From Gammaproteobacteria bacterium (GTDB lineage: Bacteria > Pseudomonadota > Gammaproteobacteria > Enterobacterales > Alteromonadaceae): 64,000 bases of DNA. The notes under the pieces are model-generated. The model had not been told where the DNA came from and did no database searches. It saw nothing but the letters and a program-made list of their open reading frames with translations. This document shows, one piece after another, positions 54,885-64,000 of this stretch; positions within the stretch are counted from its first letter, which is position 1, and every line of letters starts with the position of its first letter. The DNA lies in assembly GCA_018826295.1 (NCBI GenBank), contig JAHJZX010000006.1, forward strand, positions 1 through 64,000. Reading direction: 5' to 3'. The position numbers and the translations under genes were made by a program.

Positions 54885-56579
54885 CTACTGCATCGCCTGA
54901 TATATTTTACTCATGATGCTGCCATACATACCAGTTTCAAAACGGTCTCCGGCAAAATAATAGCTATTTTCACCCTCTGCCAGCACCGGGCTGTGCTTTT
55001 TGTTGGTCAGCAAAACCACCACCAGCTGATAATAAGGATCAATCAGGGTGGCAGTGCCCGTCCAGCCGGTATGGCCAAAAGCATAGCGGCTGGCGTAGGG
55101 GCCAAAATGCCAGTCCAGCTCTGTACCAACAGCGGTACGCCAACCCAGTCCCATAGTGGCATTTATGGTTGACGGGCTGACAAATTGTGCCAGCGTGCTT
55201 TCATTAAAAACGGTTGTTAAGCCATAACCGCCGGTTAATGCCATAAAGGCTAATTGCGCCGTGTCGCGGGCGCTGGAAAATAAGCCAGCATGGCCGGCGA
55301 CACCGTCAAAGGCATAGCGGGCTTTTTCGTCATGCACATAACCACGCACCACGCTGCGCTTATCGGCTGGAAATTCAACCCGCCCGCCCCGACTGTTACC
55401 ATCAAGCTCTGTTGCGGCAATACGCGCTAATGGCACGCCATGTTGTAATGGATTAAAGCCGGTGTCCTGCAAGCCCATCGGCTGATACAACGACTGGCGC
55501 AAATAAGCGTCCTGTGTCATACCGCTAATGCGCTCTATCAGCAAGCCCAGCAGCATATAATCAATATCGCTGTATACGGCCTCAACATTGCGGTCACGGC
55601 TAAACGGTACGGCGGTGCTAATTAGCTGCATACTGCGGGACCGATCCAGCGAGTAGAACATGGCACCGTGTTTATTGTCCGGCCGGTGAAAGTGTACCTC
55701 GGGATCATAACCCGCAGTGTGCTGCAATAAATCGCTGACCAGGCGTTGCTCCCGGCCATCGCCCTGGTATTCAGCAATGTAATGTTGTACCGGTTTGTTC
55801 AGCTCGAGCTTACCACTGCTGACCAATTGCATCAGGGCGTAGTTGGTGGCGTACATCTTAGTGTTAGACGCCAGATCAAACACGGTGTCTGGCTGCATCG
55901 GTTCCGGCGTGGCCAGCTCAGTGCCATCCTGCAGGTAGCGGTTGGCATAACCATAAGCGCTGTGTTTGATCACTTTGCCATCTTTAGCAATAAGCAGCAC
56001 GGCCCCCGGAAAACCCTGCGCCACTTCGCGTTCAATCAGCACATCGAGCTCATCCAGTACAGTTGGCGAAAACCCGGCCGCTTCCGCCGTTGCATCAATC
56101 AATTGTGGATAAGGCACCACCAGGCGCACCGTGGCACCTACTGGCTGAATGTCTACCAGCTCCAGCTGATTTATACCGTTGCGGCTGTAACGACTGATAT
56201 CCAGCGCCCTTAGGCGGCTATCTGCTGTCGCCGACAGGATTTTAAGTTGATGACCATTTAGCTTTAATGTCAGGCTCTGGCTGTTAGCCATATCCAGCAG
56301 CAAACTGCCCTGCCCCTGAAACCCATTAAAGCGGCGCCGGTTATTGACCAATGCTCTTTTGCTATGTTGCTCAGGCCAAATCAGGTCAAGTTGGCCAACA
56401 GCGCTGCCACGGCGAAATGCCTGCTGTTGCTCCGGCGTTAGCGGGCTGACAGCAACCGGTGATACTGCCAGCCAGGACGGTAAAGTCGTGCAACTACCAA
56501 GCATCAAACAGACACTGACCGCCAGCAGCTTGCCGATACAAGCTGCTGCTGTCGTGTTAAAGCGGTAGTTGCAGTGCAC
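54885..56579 (-). CDS. serine hydrolase / beta-lactamase-fold protein (YfeW/PBP4B-like)
   Basis: 564 aa, lipoprotein-like N-terminus (LMLGSC), DLASNTKMYATNYALMQL SxxK, VYSDIDYMLLG, GHTGWTGT. Confidence 0.85.
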   Translation of the reverse strand: MHCNYRFNTTAAACIGKLLAVSVCLMLGSCTTLPSWLAVSPVAVSPLTPEQQQAFRRGSAVGQLDLIWPEQHSKRALVNNRRRFNGFQGQGSLLLDMANSQSLTLKLNGHQLKILSATADSRLRALDISRYSRNGINQLELVDIQPVGATVRLVVPYPQLIDATAEAAGFSPTVLDELDVLIEREVAQGFPGAVLLIAKDGKVIKHSAYGYANRYLQDGTELATPEPMQPDTVFDLASNTKMYATNYALMQLVSSGKLELNKPVQHYIAEYQGDGREQRLVSDLLQHTAGYDPEVHFHRPDNKHGAMFYSLDRSRSMQLISTAVPFSRDRNVEAVYSDIDYMLLGLLIERISGMTQDAYLRQSLYQPMGLQDTGFNPLQHGVPLARIAATELDGNSRGGRVEFPADKRSVVRGYVHDEKARYAFDGVAGHAGLFSSARDTAQLAFMALTGGYGLTTVFNESTLAQFVSPSTINATMGLGWRTAVGTELDWHFGPYASRYAFGHTGWTGTATLIDPYYQLVVVLLTNKKHSPVLAEGENSYYFAGDRFETGMYGSIMSKIYQAMQ

Positions 56580-56582
56580 GGC

Positions 56583-57710
56583 TTAGCGTAGCTTATCTGC
56601 CACAGCCAGCACGGCCGGCAAAACGTCCTGCCCCAACTTCATCGAGCGGATATCAGACCAGCCATAGGCTTCATCCGGCAAGTTTGCGTTGTCTTTAAAT
56701 GGCATTTCTACTGTGTAAGCCAGGCAGTTAAATTGCTCGCCAACCCAGGCAGTAGCAATGGTCATATTGGCCTGGCCAGGTGCATCCAGCTCATAGCCGT
56801 ATTCGGTCTGAAACTCTGGTGTAACGGTAAGCCAGCTTTGTTTAAACAGGTTTTCCAGCTGCTTAATACGCTCGTTGTATGACGGCACGCCTTCGCTACC
56901 GGCAACAAAGTTATATGGCAGGTTTTCATCGCCGTGAATGTCCAGAAACATGTCACAGCCGATTTCCTGCATTTTCTGCCGGACTAAAAACACTTCCGGG
57001 CTTTTTTCCATGCTGGGGGTTAACCATTCACGGTTTAAGTTCATACCGGCAGCATTGGTACGCAAATGGCCACGCACTGAGCCGTCCGGGTTCATATTTG
57101 GCACGACATAAAATACCGCTTTTTCCAGCAGCGCACGGGCAACACCATCGTCTTCATCTAGCAGCCGATCTAAAAAGCCTTCAATAAACCACTCGGCCAT
57201 AGACTCACCCGGATGCTGGCGGGCAATAACCCAAATTTTCTTTTTGCTGTCGTCGGGCTCGCCCACCACCAGCATACTCATATCACGGCCATCCAGCGTA
57301 GCACCCAGTTCTACCAGCTGACAGTTGTAATCTGACTGCGCCTGATGCAGTAAATCCATATGACGCTCATAGCTATATGGCGCGAAGTAAGCAAAATACA
57401 CTGACTCGGCTTCCGGGTAATGCGTGATAGTCAGCTCTTTGCCGTTGTAGTCAGTTTCTACCCGAAACCAGGTTTGCCGATCGTACGAGGCTACCGCCTG
57501 GTAATCTTTCCAGCCATCCGGGTAAGCCGAGTCACCGGCATTGGTGATTGTCAGCTTATGCACCTGATTGTGGGGCGTGCTTAAGCGAAAGTGAAACCAC
57601 TGGTAAAAATCGGACTGGTTGTCTTTGCGAATGGCCAGTTTAATGTTGTCCGGCGAGCTGGCGTCAAGTACTTCAATATTGCCGCTGTCGAAGTTGCTGG
57701 TAATTCTCAT
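56583..57710 (-). CDS. M14-type cytosolic carboxypeptidase
   Basis: 375 aa, ARQHPGESMAEWFIEGFLD zinc ligands, VPNMNPDGSVRGHLRTNAAGMNLNREW. Confidence 0.93.
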   Translation of the reverse strand: MRITSNFDSGNIEVLDASSPDNIKLAIRKDNQSDFYQWFHFRLSTPHNQVHKLTITNAGDSAYPDGWKDYQAVASYDRQTWFRVETDYNGKELTITHYPEAESVYFAYFAPYSYERHMDLLHQAQSDYNCQLVELGATLDGRDMSMLVVGEPDDSKKKIWVIARQHPGESMAEWFIEGFLDRLLDEDDGVARALLEKAVFYVVPNMNPDGSVRGHLRTNAAGMNLNREWLTPSMEKSPEVFLVRQKMQEIGCDMFLDIHGDENLPYNFVAGSEGVPSYNERIKQLENLFKQSWLTVTPEFQTEYGYELDAPGQANMTIATAWVGEQFNCLAYTVEMPFKDNANLPDEAYGWSDIRSMKLGQDVLPAVLAVADKLR

Positions 57711-57810
57711 GAGTGTGATCCGTATTAACTGATGTTGGTAAGTGCAGGCAGCAATAAATAGCGTGGTGCCACCCTCGAATAAGCTGATTCTAACAGGTTA
57801 ACACAAAAGA

Positions 57811-57834
57811 AAAAGCCGCTATCAAGCGGCTTTT
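57811..57834 (-). terminator. Rho-independent terminator downstream of the GAPDH gene
   Basis: AAAAGCCGCT-ATCA-AGCGGCTTTT. Confidence 0.85.
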
Positions 57835-57849
57835 CGATAAAACAACAGC

Positions 57850-59301
57850 TTAACGCGCTACGGGCAGGGTTGGGTATTTAATACCAGCCATATCGTTCAT
57901 TACGCGGATAACCTGGGTGCTGTAACCGAACTCGTTGTCATACCAGACGTACAACACGCAGCGATCACCATCTACGATAGTAGCTTGAGAATCAACAACT
58001 CCGGCGTAGCGTGAACCAACCAGATCGGATGATACGATTTCGGTTGAAGCGGTAAAATCGATTTGGTCCTGCAACTCCGAGAACAACGAGGTACGCTGCA
58101 GAAAATCGTTCATTTCATCGCGGCTGGTTTCACGGTTTAAGTTCAGTGACAAAATCGCCATTGATACATTTGGCGTTGGCACCCGGATAGCATTGCCAGT
58201 TAATTTACCTTTTAACTGTGGCAGCGCTTTGGCCACGGCACTGGCAGCACCGGTGGAGGTTAACACCATATTCAGCGGTGCCGCACGGCCACGACGCTCA
58301 GCACTGTGGAAATTATCAATCAGGTTTTGATCGTTGGTGTATGAGTGCACGGTTTCAACGTGGCCATTACGAATGCCAAACTCATCTTCCAGCGCTTTTA
58401 ATACCGGCGTAATGGCATTAGTGGTGCAACTGGCTGCCGACACTATGTTGTGCTCTGGCAATATCATATGCTGGTTTACGCCGTAAACGATATTCGGCAC
58501 TTCGCCTTTGGCAGGTGCAGTTAACAGTACTTTGGCAGCACCTTTGCTTTTAAAATGAATGCTTAGCTCTTTGTCATCTTTCCAGATGCCGGTGTTATCC
58601 ACCACTAAGGCGTCCTGAATACCGTATTGGGTATAGTCAACCAACTCTGGTGAATTAGCGTAAATCACTTTGATAAAGGTACCGTTAGCTTTAATACCCT
58701 GGTTTTCTTCATCTACGGTAATGCTGCCGTTAAAAGGGCCATGAATAGAGTCACGGCGCAGCAAACTGGCCCGTTTTTCTAAATCACCTTTTTTACCGCC
58801 ACGCACCACTACAGCGCGCAGACGTAATTTGCTGCTTGGGCCAGAGCGTTCTAACATTAAGCGGGCCAGTAACCGACCAATACGGCCAAAACCGTACAGT
58901 ACCACGTCTACCGGTTTAACCTGATCTTCGTGATCAAGTAATTCGGCCAATTCACGCGCCAAATACTGCTCCAGTTCAGTGCCGTTAGCCGCATTTTTAT
59001 AAATATAACCATAAGCCAGCTTACCAATATCAACCCGCCCCGGCGCCAGGTTCATCTTGCTGATGGCATCCAGTACCGGAAAGCTCTCGCGCAGGCGCAG
59101 TTTCTGGCCTTCAAAACGTTCAACGCTTTTATGGGCTTTAATAATGTCGATAGTGGTAGCATTTACCAGCGGGCGGCCATACACCACCACTTCAATGCCT
59201 TTGTTACGATACAAGCGCCCGATAATAGGCTGCATGTTTTCGGCATATTCCTGGCGTTCCTGCCAGCTTTTCTGATACTGCTCTGCGTGCGATAGGGTCA
59301 T
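57850..59301 (-). CDS. long-form glyceraldehyde-3-phosphate dehydrogenase
   Basis: 483 aa, VVLYGFGRIGRLLARL, catalytic SAASCTTNAITPVL, WYDNEFGYSTQVIRVM; about 125-aa N-terminal extension. Confidence 0.93.
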   Translation of the reverse strand: MTLSHAEQYQKSWQERQEYAENMQPIIGRLYRNKGIEVVVYGRPLVNATTIDIIKAHKSVERFEGQKLRLRESFPVLDAISKMNLAPGRVDIGKLAYGYIYKNAANGTELEQYLARELAELLDHEDQVKPVDVVLYGFGRIGRLLARLMLERSGPSSKLRLRAVVVRGGKKGDLEKRASLLRRDSIHGPFNGSITVDEENQGIKANGTFIKVIYANSPELVDYTQYGIQDALVVDNTGIWKDDKELSIHFKSKGAAKVLLTAPAKGEVPNIVYGVNQHMILPEHNIVSAASCTTNAITPVLKALEDEFGIRNGHVETVHSYTNDQNLIDNFHSAERRGRAAPLNMVLTSTGAASAVAKALPQLKGKLTGNAIRVPTPNVSMAILSLNLNRETSRDEMNDFLQRTSLFSELQDQIDFTASTEIVSSDLVGSRYAGVVDSQATIVDGDRCVLYVWYDNEFGYSTQVIRVMNDMAGIKYPTLPVAR

Positions 59302-59431
59302 GAGTAGAGGCCTTTTACTTCAGTAAGATGAATTAATCGGGTATTGCCAACGCGCGGTCTGCGCCGCTTTATGCTCTGACGGCGCGTATTGTAATAGAAG
59401 TTGAAAGGTAACGACAACAGTTACAGAATTT

Positions 59432-59818
59432 TTATTCCACCTCGCCATTGAAGCTTAGCGCCACGGAATTAAGGCAATACCGCTGTCCGGTCGGCGCAGG
59501 GCCGTCGGTAAACACATGGCCTAAATGCGCATCGCAGTTAGCACAAACAATTTCAATCCGTATCATGCCGTGGCTATTGTCTTGCTGATAGCTGACTTTG
59601 CCCTCAAGAGCCTGATAGAAACTGGGCCAACCGCAACCGGCATCAAATTTGGTAGCTGACGAAAACAAACTGCTGCCACAACAAATACAGTGATAAGTTC
59701 CGGCTTTGTCGTTATGCAACAATTCACCGCTAAACGGGTATTCAGTGCCTTTTAACCGGGTAACCCGGTATTGCTCATCGGTTAATCGCTCTCGCCACTG
59801 CTGTGCGGATAATTTCAT
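59432..59818 (-). CDS. msrB: peptide-methionine (R)-S-oxide reductase
   Basis: 128 aa, [54 protein letters not shown]. Confidence 0.97.
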   Translation of the reverse strand: MKLSAQQWRERLTDEQYRVTRLKGTEYPFSGELLHNDKAGTYHCICCGSSLFSSATKFDAGCGWPSFYQALEGKVSYQQDNSHGMIRIEIVCANCDAHLGHVFTDGPAPTGQRYCLNSVALSFNGEVE

Positions 59819-59980
59819 GTTTTTGCTCCCGTTTTAACCTTGTGTCTGTCAGCATTACAGCTGGGGTTAATTGACAATGATGTTGCGTTTTTCCAAGGCT
59901 GCTAACTGATTTTGCAATAGTTTTCACATTGCTGTCATGATTTTCTGTTTCACTGCGCTGGTCAAACCAGGAGAATAATA

Positions 59981-61762
59981 ATGACCAGACTGACCCGTCG
60001 CGATTTTCTAAAAGCCTCTGCAGCCGGTTTTGGCTCAGTAGTGATATCGACCAGCTTAATCGGCTGCTCCAGCGATACCCGTGAACCCGCAGCCTTACCC
60101 TATCGTGTGCAATTTTTACATGGTGTCGCCAGTGGCGACCCCAGCTCAGACGCCATTATATTGTGGACCCGTGTCAGCGCCGACGCAACAACAGTGCCGC
60201 TACAGTGGCAACTGGCGGAAGACAGACAATTTAACCGTATTATCCGCAGTGGTGATACCAGTACGTCAGCAAGCAGTGACTACACGGTAAAAATTGATGT
60301 GCGAGATCTGAATGCCGGTACAGAATATTTTTACCGCTTTAAAGCCGGCACCGTCACCTCAGCGGTGGGCCGGGCTAAAACCTTGCCGGCCGCGGGCGTA
60401 GATGCGGTTAAACTAGCGGTGTTTTCCTGCTCGAACTACCCGACAGGTTATTTTCATGTTTACGCCAAAGCGGCGGAAATTAGCGATCTGGATGCAGTAA
60501 TCCACTTAGGCGACTATATCTACGAATATGGCGAAAATGGCTACGCCAGCGAAAACGCCGCCGCGCTCGGCCGGGTGGTGTTGCCAGCGACAGAAATCCT
60601 TAGCCTGAGCGATTATCGTGGCCGCTATGCCCAGTACCGCACTGATGCGGCTTTACAGCAGTTGCATGCTGCGGCACCTTTTATCGCGGTGTGGGACGAT
60701 CATGAAATAACCAATGACACCTGGCGTGACGGCGCCGAAAATCATCAGCCTGATGAGGGAGATTTTAATACCCGCAAACAAGCGGCATTAAAAGCCTATT
60801 TTGAGTGGATGCCGATCCGCCCGGTAGCGAGCAATGACGAGCTGACCATTTACCGCCAATTTGAGTTTGGCGATTTGCTCAACCTGTTAATGCTGGACAC
60901 CCGTGTTATAGGCCGGGATGAGCAATTAAGCTATGCCAGTTACACAGATCCGGTCAGCGGCCAGCTTGACAGTGCGCGTTTTAGTGCTGATTTGATGCAG
61001 GCCAGCCGTACCTTGTTAGGTAGCACTCAGTTGCAATGGCTAATGGACAAAATAGCGCAATCTGATGCACGCTGGCAGCTGCTGGGCCAGCAAGTGCTGA
61101 TGGGTAGAATGCTATTGCCAGCGGCCATAGCTACGCAACAGCTGAGTATCAGTGACTTTGCCACCCTGGCCGCACTGGCGCAATTGGCTGCCAGGGCACA
61201 GGCCGGCGATCCCAGCCTGACTGCCGAGCAATTAGCTTACTTGCAGACTAATCAGGCCAGGCTAACCCCCGAGGTGCTGACTTTGCTGCAGCTGCCAGCT
61301 ATTCCGTACAATCTGGATGCCTGGGATGGCTATCCGGTTGAGCGCGAGCAGATCCTGGCGCAGGTAAAAGCCCGGAACAAGAAAATGATCGTGTTGGCAG
61401 GTGATACACACAACGCCTGGGCCAATCATCTGGATTTAGCCGACGGGACACCGGTTGGGGTTGAACTGGCAACGTCATCGGTTACTTCACCGGGTTTAGA
61501 GCAGTATATTGGTTTGCCTGATCGGCAAACGGCGGCGGCAACAGAAGCCGGCCTGGTGCAGTTGGTCGCACCGTTACAGTATACCAATGTGTATGACCGG
61601 GGTTTTATGCTGCTGAATATTAGCCGCGAGGCATTGCGTTGCGACTGGCTGTATGTTGACAACATTTTAGCGCCCACTGCCGCTATGTTGCCTGAGCGCC
61701 AGCAAACTGCTGTTGTGAGCTGGCATGCGGACAATGCGCCACGCTTAGCGCTACAAAACTAA
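59981..61762 (+). CDS. PhoD-like alkaline phosphatase with Tat/lipoprotein signal
   Basis: 593 aa, TRRDFLKASAAGFGSVVISTSLIGCSSD; VIHLGDYIYEYGENG; AVWDDHEITND; VLAGDTHNAWANHL. Confidence 0.93.
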   Translation: MTRLTRRDFLKASAAGFGSVVISTSLIGCSSDTREPAALPYRVQFLHGVASGDPSSDAIILWTRVSADATTVPLQWQLAEDRQFNRIIRSGDTSTSASSDYTVKIDVRDLNAGTEYFYRFKAGTVTSAVGRAKTLPAAGVDAVKLAVFSCSNYPTGYFHVYAKAAEISDLDAVIHLGDYIYEYGENGYASENAAALGRVVLPATEILSLSDYRGRYAQYRTDAALQQLHAAAPFIAVWDDHEITNDTWRDGAENHQPDEGDFNTRKQAALKAYFEWMPIRPVASNDELTIYRQFEFGDLLNLLMLDTRVIGRDEQLSYASYTDPVSGQLDSARFSADLMQASRTLLGSTQLQWLMDKIAQSDARWQLLGQQVLMGRMLLPAAIATQQLSISDFATLAALAQLAARAQAGDPSLTAEQLAYLQTNQARLTPEVLTLLQLPAIPYNLDAWDGYPVEREQILAQVKARNKKMIVLAGDTHNAWANHLDLADGTPVGVELATSSVTSPGLEQYIGLPDRQTAAATEAGLVQLVAPLQYTNVYDRGFMLLNISREALRCDWLYVDNILAPTAAMLPERQQTAVVSWHADNAPRLALQN

Positions 61763-61796
61763 ACCGGCACAGCCGCTAGTGAAGGGCTGCTAACAA

Positions 61797-62318
61797 TTAA
61801 TCGGCAAACAGCTTTTCAATATTGCGGTAATAATTGGTGGCCCTGGCAGCATGCGGGTTTTGCAGATTGGCCACCAGTTGCCGCAACTGTGACTCGTTAT
61901 CTGCCAGCACAAAACTATAACCGCTGCTTCTGGATGTACGCACCGACATCGACAGCTGTATAGTGCCGTCGCCACTGCGGATATAATTCAGACTGTCACG
62001 CACCGGAAAACGCTCCAGGCTGAAATAAAAAAACTGCAAGGCGTATTCAATTTTCTGAAAAGTGGTTGGGTAACTGTTACGGGCATCATTAAAGCTGCTA
62101 ACGGCATAACCAATAACATCACTACGGGGAAAAGCAGTTACCGGCTTGATATTGTCAAAACTGAAGTTTAGTTTGCAATGACCACTGGCCTTTTGCTCAA
62201 TTAAGCGCCAGCACAATTCATTTTGGTCAACGGCAAAGCTAACCGGACGATCAGCAGCAGTCACAGCCAAACTGAACAAGCTTAACGCGCACAACAGAAG
62301 TCCTTTTACACCACGCAT
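61797..62318 (-). CDS. DUF3019-like/unknown secreted protein
   Basis: Start refined to MRGVKGLLLCALSLFSLAVTAADRP (SD GGAGGA); signal peptide; C-terminal helix-rich tail. Family assignment tentative. Confidence 0.5.
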   Translation of the reverse strand: MRGVKGLLLCALSLFSLAVTAADRPVSFAVDQNELCWRLIEQKASGHCKLNFSFDNIKPVTAFPRSDVIGYAVSSFNDARNSYPTTFQKIEYALQFFYFSLERFPVRDSLNYIRSGDGTIQLSMSVRTSRSSGYSFVLADNESQLRQLVANLQNPHAARATNYYRNIEKLFAD

Positions 62319-62563
62319 TGGTACATCCTCCATGACTGCAGTATCACTACCCAAACAACATCAATACTCAATGTGTACCCTTCTGTTATAGCGTTATAAT
62401 TAGACCTATGCAATTGATCCGGATAAGGAAATAATGACTATCACGCAGTTTTATGACTAAGCTGTCATAATGTCATACCAGTTAAACCTAGCAGTTTTGT
62501 TTTATTAACACAACCTGAATTTGCCGACAAAATAACTACATTTTGATACAGGTAATTATCCTG

Positions 62564-62971
62564 TTAACTCCGGCCCGGCTCAAAGCTGTTATAGCGCGGC
62601 AGATCGGCATCTAAATCTTCCCAGTTGGCTTTGGAGCTATAAAAATTATGTGATAGCGGCCGCTCGCTGATATCAGTGTTGATAATACCCAGCCGTATGC
62701 GGATACGCGTCGGATCCTCTGCATTACTGCTATAAACAGGTGAGCCACAATTGCGACAAAAGTGGCGCAGCCTACCGGGTTTAAAAGCAAACTGGTTTAA
62801 CTGCTCTGCGCCTTTTAGCACGGCAAAATCCGCAGTTTGCACAAAACCATTGGTAGCAAAAGCGGTACCACTGGATTTACGGCACAATGAGCAGTGGCAA
62901 TGAATAATACTGCTGATAGGCCCGCTAATTTCAACTGTCACTTCGCCACATAAACACGCGCCCTGGTACAT
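62564..62971 (-). CDS. GFA (glutathione-dependent formaldehyde-activating) family protein
   Basis: MYQGACLCGEVTVEISGPISSIIHCHCSLCRKSSGTAFATNGFV; HFCRNCGSPVYS. Confidence 0.93.
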   Translation of the reverse strand: MYQGACLCGEVTVEISGPISSIIHCHCSLCRKSSGTAFATNGFVQTADFAVLKGAEQLNQFAFKPGRLRHFCRNCGSPVYSSNAEDPTRIRIRLGIINTDISERPLSHNFYSSKANWEDLDADLPRYNSFEPGRS

Positions 62972-62972
62972 A

Positions 62973-64000
62973 CTATTCCTTTTTAGTTGTGACAACCGAA
63001 GCCAGTAAACTGTCCCGATAGTGCGGAAAGAACCGGTTATCATTGTTAGTCATAAAAATAATCAGTAATTGGTTGTCAGCATAATAACGCAAGTCAGCAC
63101 TAAAAATGCCGTTACTGCCACCATGACGCACCACCTTACCCTGCTCCCCAGCCGGTTCTATTATCCAGCCATAGCCGTAAAAGATGCCAGCGCGGGAAGT
63201 AGCAACATGTGGCGTAAACAACAAGGCTGTTGACGCCTTATTAAGCACAGTTTCGGTTTGTAGTGCCTGGTGCCAGCGGACAAGATCTCCAAGAGTCGAT
63301 AAAAAGCCGCCATTAGCATGCAAATTCCACCAGGGGCCATCTTTATCCCAGGACTTTTCCAGCGGAGTGCCCCAGCGCTTAGTGCTGCCATCTGCTTTGC
63401 CGCCCCAAAAGCTATCGCGCTCTAACTCATAACCTGTTGCTATCGGCAGGGTTTGCCAGTCCGGCATGCGATAACCGGTATTAACTAAGCCTGCAGGTTG
63501 CAATAAATGCTGCTGAACGTACTGCTCATAGCTCTGGCCGGATACCCGCTCAATAACCAAGCCTAGTAGCGCGTAACCGGCATTGGAATAGGAAAACGCA
63601 GTGCCTGGCAGTGTATCAAGTTTGGAGCTGAACAAACGCTTTATAAAGGTATTACGACTAACTTTGCTGTAGTCGCCGCCGGACAAGTTATTTACCAGCC
63701 CAGAGCTATGAGTTAGCAACTGATGCAGCGTAATTGGCTTTTTGTCAGCCCCGGCTTCGGGGAAAAACTGGCCCAACGTATCGGTCAATTGCAGCTTACC
63801 CTGCTGCTGCAACGTTAATATTGCGGCGGCAGTAAACTGTTTGGTAATAGAGCCGATATCAAACACCGTGTCGGTAGTAAAGGCTCTGCCGGCCTCGTGA
63901 TCTGCCATACCGTAAGCTTGCAACAACAACGGTTTACCTGCCTGTATTACCGCCACCTGGCCGTCAAAGCCGTCGGCAACGGCTTGCAGGCTCCAGCGTT
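62973..64000 (-). CDS. beta-lactamase family serine hydrolase (partial, runs off right edge)
   Basis: FDIGSITKQFTAAAILTL SxxK, YSNAGYALLG. Reading frame stays open past the track start at 63956 (RWSLQAVADGFDGQVAVIQAG), so the 5' end is outside the window. Confidence 0.9.
   Translation of the reverse strand, partial: RWSLQAVADGFDGQVAVIQAGKPLLLQAYGMADHEAGRAFTTDTVFDIGSITKQFTAAAILTLQQQGKLQLTDTLGQFFPEAGADKKPITLHQLLTHSSGLVNNLSGGDYSKVSRNTFIKRLFSSKLDTLPGTAFSYSNAGYALLGLVIERVSGQSYEQYVQQHLLQPAGLVNTGYRMPDWQTLPIATGYELERDSFWGGKADGSTKRWGTPLEKSWDKDGPWWNLHANGGFLSTLGDLVRWHQALQTETVLNKASTALLFTPHVATSRAGIFYGYGWIIEPAGEQGKVVRHGGSNGIFSADLRYYADNQLLIIFMTNNDNRFFPHYRDSLLASVVTTKKE

Overview
The window is a gene-dense gammaproteobacterial chromosome segment. 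Gene content and protein flavour suggest the Rheinheimera/Alishewanella/Arsukibacterium neighbourhood; this is inference, not tested. It is almost entirely housekeeping and metabolic genes: rpsA(partial)-cmk-aroA-serC, gyrA, ubiG, nrdAB-yfaE, yceI/yceJ, trhO, a TonB receptor, ydiJ, ribA, an ABC exporter, a tricorn-like protease, htpX, pepE, bioDCFB/bioA, asnS, glgCA, fadH, sppA, ansA, a DUF349 protein, a long-form GAPDH, msrB, a PhoD-like Tat protein and others. I saw no rRNA, tRNA, CRISPR array, transposase or prophage. The most unusual items are: (1) a ~105-nt intergenic element between pepE and bioD (35609-35713). It folds by eye into a 16-bp outer stem enclosing two hairpins that present near-perfect CsrA/RsmA recognition motifs (CAUGGAUG and UACAGGGAUGUA). 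ACAGGGA motifs also overlap the Shine-Dalgarno regions of glgC and sppA. (2) A bacterial pepsin-like (A1) aspartic protease with both DTG motifs and no evident signal peptide. (3) Two NrdR-box-like sites spaced exactly 31 bp upstream of nrdA. All calls were made by eye from the sequence; no database search or folding program was run.
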